Below are positions 59,732 through 64,000 of a stretch of 64,000 nt of DNA, piece after piece. Below the pieces are notes generated by a model. The model ran no database searches. It was given only the letters and a program-made list of their open reading frames with translations, and had not been told where the DNA came from. The position numbers and the translations under genes were made by a program. Each line of letters begins with the position of its first letter. Within the stretch, counting starts at the first letter, position 1. The DNA comes from Rosa chinensis (taxonomy: Eukaryota; Streptophyta; Magnoliopsida; Rosales; Rosaceae): contig NW_020126821.1 of assembly GCF_002994745.2 (NCBI RefSeq), forward strand, positions 186,001 to 250,000, given 5' to 3'.

Positions 59732-62032
59732 TGATGTCGCTTAAAGAGCAAGCGCATAATTTAACCCTGAAATGTCATTAGTAGTATAAAGTAAATAGGG
59801 ATCGTTCTATTCCGGGGATTGAGGGTACACCTGTTATTGTCAAACAATTAAACAATTAAAATTAAAACAAAGTATAATATTTACAAAATATAGACATATT
59901 TACGAAAAAGGGGGAGTTTTTGGTTTTTGGTTTTAATTTCCGAAAATAAAATCTAAGTTAATAATTAAAAACGCAAAAACATAAAAATATAAATGGAATG
60001 TAAGAACAAAGATCAAAGTCGAAACTCATGATTAAAATTGATTCAAGTTCATCATTGTTCATCATAGTCATGCAAGAGGAGTTGATCATGTGAAACGTTC
60101 AAAAGCAAACAATTTCCCATATTTTACTTTCAATGCTAATTAACCTAAGCGAAAGCACCTAGATTAATCCTATCAAACATGCAATCAAACCCTAGAAAGC
60201 TAGTCAATCATGTCATGTTTAACGCATTAAGCACCTAGAAAGGCTATCAACTCAAATGTGCAACTTAGTATGAAAAAGTCCACCTAATTGCAATCTTCTT
60301 TGATTAAATTCGGTTTTTGTACAAAACCTTTACTACTTATCGATCCAAGAACACAAAACCAAAAAGTTGATTCATGTTCTTAAATTCGTAGCACCAATTA
60401 TATCAAAACCCTAAGTGTTTGCAACCACATAAGATTAAAATACAAAAGTTATCTATCATGCAAATTTAATCAAACACTCACACAAAAGCAACCATAAATC
60501 GCAATATATGAATCTGAAAATTAACAATTCATCATAAAATTTCAGAAAACAATACTTGTTCATACATATGTGTCAACTAAGGCAAAACCAACGAAAATAC
60601 AAAGCAAAGGTACAAGGAGAATCGGATTACACCGTGATGAAGATGAGATGAATGAAGTGATGATGTGGTCTCTTGAATTTCGAAAGCAATCTTCAAGGTG
60701 GAGGGTGGATGGTGTGCACGGCTTGTCTTCTTCTTCCTTGGCCTTGCTTGAACTTCGTGGTTGCCCTAGAGGATGGAGAAGAACACGGCTAAGCTAGAGA
60801 GAGTTTTCTGATTTTTTTCTCAAAGTATAAACGTAAAAGAATGGAACTTCGAACCCCAAAACGTTGAGAAGAGGGGAGGTTATATAGGGGACGTCCTCCT
60901 TGCTCTCCAAGCCGTGTAAACCTTATAGAATTAATCTGAAAATTCCACATAATCTCCTCCAATAATATCTTGCCAAATAAGCCCTATGAGGTGGTTCAAC
61001 CAATCACAAAATTCCATTTAATTCCCTAACAATCTTGGCCGAAATTCCCTTGATAATATTCTGATTTTATACTTTAAATTCGGCCAAAATTCCTTTAGGG
61101 AATATAGGAATGTATCTAGACTTCTTTTGAGCTTTTCTTGGTCTCCACCTTTTTCTCTTTCCTTTTATTTCTCCCTTGAATCTCTCTTGCCGAATTCTCT
61201 AGGGTTTTCTTTTGATTCCCTTGTTTTTCTCTTGGCATTGGACGGCAAACTCTCTAGGGTAAGTCCCCAAGTATATTTTCTTTCCATAAAAATTACCCTA
61301 GAAAATCTCAACCGAAATTCTCTTTGATAATTCTGATTTTCCACGTCATTTTCCTTGTTTCTCTCTCCTTTTGGACGGCAACAACATCCCTAGGGTTTCA
61401 CTTGCGTCACAAACCCTAAATGTATGGGCTTCATGGGCCCTTGATCCAATTTGCCGAAAATCCAATGAGTCTTGAGAGTTCTTGGGCCTTGTTGCTTCAA
61501 CTTCAAGCCTTGTCACCTTCCAACGTCATAACACTTCATTTTTCCATTTCTTTTTCATGATAACGTTGGAAACTTCATAGGTAAGCTTTCCTCCTTTTCG
61601 CAGGGTTTCCTGGTTGGACCAGGAAAACTTCTTTTCTTCATTTCTGCTCATTTCTGTGGCTCATTGTTCTTCATCTTTGCTCCCCTTGACTTTCGCAAGC
61701 TCCTCTTTCCATTTGTGAGTTCATTTCCACTTTTTAGCTCGGAGGTCCTGAGAATAGAAACTAATAAGAAAAATAGAAACTTTCCTAAAATGAAAAATGG
61801 CAACTTTCCTAAACTGAAAATGGGAAACTTTCTAGAAATGAAAAATAGAAACTACTGAAAATGGAAACTTACTAAAAATGATAAATAGAAACTACAAAAA
61901 TAGAAACTTTCTACAAATAGGAACTTTCCCAATCAAAGAATGGAAACTTTCCTAAACAGGGTTTTATTAATGAAATAACGCAGAAAATGCAGGGAAATGC
62001 AAGTAAAACGTCGCATTAAAATGCTCCTATCA
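59732..62032 (-). repeat. Element K 5' LTR, mosaic of three subtypes
   Basis: 2301 bp. The U5 side resembles B/J. The outer 40 bases (TTAAAGAGCAAGCGCATAAT) and a tract near 60390-60460 resemble C. The U3 side (from about 60850) resembles solo LTR M. TATA-like TTATATA at 60880-60886. Confidence 0.9.
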
Positions 62033-62311
62033 GCATCGTCATCAGGCAGTAGACCAAGCAGTTCAGATTCTAGCTCTCGTCAGCGTTTCAGGGGACGCTT
62101 CAGGAGGCCTGGGCAGACAGGTAGGAGACAGTCCAGGGGTGGCACTGCTAGTTCGAGTGGAGGCTTTGGTAGATAGGCGATTCCGAGAGACTATCCCCAA
62201 TGTGCTACTTGTGGTAGACACCATGCAGGTCCGTGTCTGGCAGGTGTGGGGACTTGTTACCAGTGTGGCCAGTGGGGTCACTACAGGAGAGAATGCCCTC
62301 AGTTGACCTAG
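62033..62311 (+). pseudogene. Element L Gag C-terminus with two in-frame stops (Tekay/Del-like chromovirus)
   Basis: An Arg/Ser/Gly-rich stretch is followed by CATCGRHHAGPC and a CCHC knuckle (CYQCGQWGHYRREC) at about 62250-62296. TAG codons interrupt at 62174-62176 and 62309-62311. Both could come from CAG by a C-to-T change. The left end is cut by K. The knuckle pair and layout are typical of Tekay/Del elements. Confidence 0.85.
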
Positions 62312-64000
62312 GGAGTCTTCACTACTACTAGTCAGAGTATGGGTCAGACCTCTGTGGGTGCTACTAGTTCGGGTTCTCATGGCAGTTTGTCAGGCAGGAA
62401 CAACACTCAGCCGGGTCGTGGACAGAGAGGGCGTCCAGTGACCCAGGCCCGTCTTCATGCTATGACCCAGCAGGAGGGTCGCACTGCACCGAACGTCATT
62501 ATGGGTATGTTAATTATTTTTGGTCAACCAGCTTTCATTTTGATTGATCCTGGAGCCTCTCACTCCTTTATGTCTAAGAGGTTTTCTTTCTTTGCTAATG
62601 TGCCCCCATCTCTCCTACTCGGAGAGTGGCATGTTGTTCTACCATCGGGGGAAAGACATAGAATTGAATGGGTACATCGTTTTTGTGGAGTGTTTGTAGA
62701 AGGAGTTTGCTTAGAGGCGGACTTGATTCCATTTGAGTTAGTGGAGTTTGATGTAATCCTCGGGATGGATTTCCTACGGATCCATCATGCCTTAGTGGAT
62801 TGCTATTGTAATACTGTATTATTTCGGAGTCCGGGTAAGCCAGTTGTCACCTTTTATGGTGAACGGGAGGTTCTCCCATCTTGCATAATCTCAGCTCTAA
62901 CTGCTAAGAAGATGTTGAGTAAGGGTTGCCAAGCTTATTTGGCACATGTGGTGAATTCAAATGCCGAAGTTATGGATCTTAGCCAAATTCCTATTGTTGG
63001 TGACTATCCTGATGTATTTCCAGAAGAATTACCTGGATTGCCCCCGGTGCGAGAGATAGATTTTACCATTGATTTACTTCCAGGTACAACACCCATCTCT
63101 CAAGCACCTTATAGAATGGCACCGGCGGAACTGAAGGAGTTGTATGTACAGTTGCAGGAGTTAACGGATAAGGGATTTATACGACCTAGTGTATCTCCCT
63201 GGGGTGCACCTGTGTTGTTTGTGAAGAAGAAAGATGGTACTTTGAGGCTTTGTATTGATTACCGGAAACTAAACAGGGTGACTATAAGGAATAAATATCC
63301 CATGCCCCGCATTGATGATTTGTTTGACCAGTTGAGGGGTGCTAAAGTTTTCTCAAAGATTGATTTGAGGTCTGGTTATCATCAGTTACGGATTAAAGAG
63401 GAGGATGTAGCCAAAACTGCTTTTCGATCACGTTATGGTCATTATGAGTTCCTTGTTATGCCTTTTGGGTTGACTAATGCACCCGCTGCTTTCATGGATC
63501 TCATGAACAGGGTATTTCGCCCGTATCTTGACCGCTTTGTGATTGTGTTCATTGATGACATACTGGTTTATTCTAAAAGTGAGGAGTTACATGCTGAGCA
63601 CTTGAATATTGTGTTGGAGACTCTGTGGCTACACCAATTGTATGCTAAATTCAGTAAGTGTGAGTTTTGGCTTGACCAAGTGACATTCTTGGGTCACGTC
63701 ATTACAGCTGCTGGTGTTAGTGTTGATCCCCAAAAAGTAGAAGCAGTGTTGAATTGGGAAAGGCCTACCAATGTAACGGGAATTCGTAGTTTCTTGGGTC
63801 TTGCTGGTTACTATCGACGTTTTGTGCAAAATTTTTCTAGAATTGCCGCTCCTCTTACTAAGTTAACGAGAAAGGGTGTCAGATTTGTTTGGTCTGAAAA
63901 TTGTGAGCGGAGCTTCCAAGAACTTAAGAGTCGGCTGACTAGTGCTCCAATTCTATCCTTGCCTGATGATAGTGGGGAGTATGTAATTTACAGCGATGCC
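62312..64000 (+). CDS. pol: Element L protease and reverse transcriptase (Tekay/Del-like), open to the window edge
   Basis: An uninterrupted frame of 563 codons follows the second stop. The protease carries [11 protein letters not shown] at about 62540-62572 and VILGMDFL near 62755. RT has CIDYRKLN near 63250, [17 protein letters not shown] near 63425, and the catalytic FIDD at 63548-63559. The RNase H domain begins with [11 protein letters not shown] near 63885 and leaves the window at YSDA. The sequence is clearly distant from the Athila pol (FIDD against FMDD, DPGAS against DLGAS). The upstream stops mean it belongs to a damaged element. Integrase and any chromodomain would lie beyond the edge. 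Confidence 0.9.

Larger units (their letters stand above)
57393..62032 (-). mobile_element. Element K: 5' LTR, leader and gag start of a further copy, truncated
   Basis: Minus-strand order: LTR 62032-59732, primer site, leader, gag to 57393, where J's LTR begins. The rest of K is not in the window. The right flank GCATC lies in L, and no partner TSD is seen. Confidence 0.9.

Overview
The window is plant nuclear DNA made entirely of nested LTR retrotransposons. I find no host gene, tRNA, rRNA or CRISPR array. Most of it belongs to one Ty3/Gypsy family of the Athila type. The evidence is a primer-binding site matching the 3' end of tRNA-Asp, a DLGAS protease, an FMDD reverse transcriptase, a DDE integrase, 2.0-2.35 kb LTRs with TGAT...ATCA ends, and 5-bp target-site duplications (TSDs). 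Low GC, dense nesting and solo LTRs suggest heterochromatin of a (probably eudicot) flowering plant; the species cannot be told.

Layout (element letters are mine). A (+): an old, broken element whose body fills 1-4188, 25101-25216 and 27548-32103. B (+), 4189-25095: a full-length autonomous element in A's integrase gene (TSD ATTAG). C (-), 9154-16050: a complete non-autonomous element in B's gag (TSD TAGGA) with apparently identical LTRs and no gag or pol. M (-), 25217-27542: solo LTR in A (TSD TTCTC). D (-), 32111-41527: a second non-autonomous element with a tandem-LTR remnant at its left edge, interrupted by solo LTR N (33290-35282, TSD GCTAT) and solo LTR E (39725-41468, another family, TSD GAAAG). 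F, G, H (41528-43463): three LTR pieces, each cut short by the next. J (-), 43464-57392: a full-length relative of B with many single-base frameshifts and mismatched flanks. K (-), 57393-62032: 5' LTR, leader and start of gag of another copy, with a mosaic LTR. L (+), 62033-64000: part of a different Ty3/Gypsy element (Tekay/Del-like chromovirus).

How it works together: B and J represent the autonomous form (gag-protease-RT-RNase H-integrase in one reading frame). C and D keep only what must act in cis (LTRs, primer site, part of the leader, the 3' noncoding region, polypurine tract) and were presumably mobilised by B/J-type proteins. Every coding region seen is broken somewhere, and some of the breaks in J may be base-level assembly errors. 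The points most worth a second look are the autonomous/non-autonomous pair, a repeated leader module that also appears in A's 3' region, three copies of a polypurine-tract-like motif, the mosaic LTR of K, and the apparent ectopic recombination that built J.
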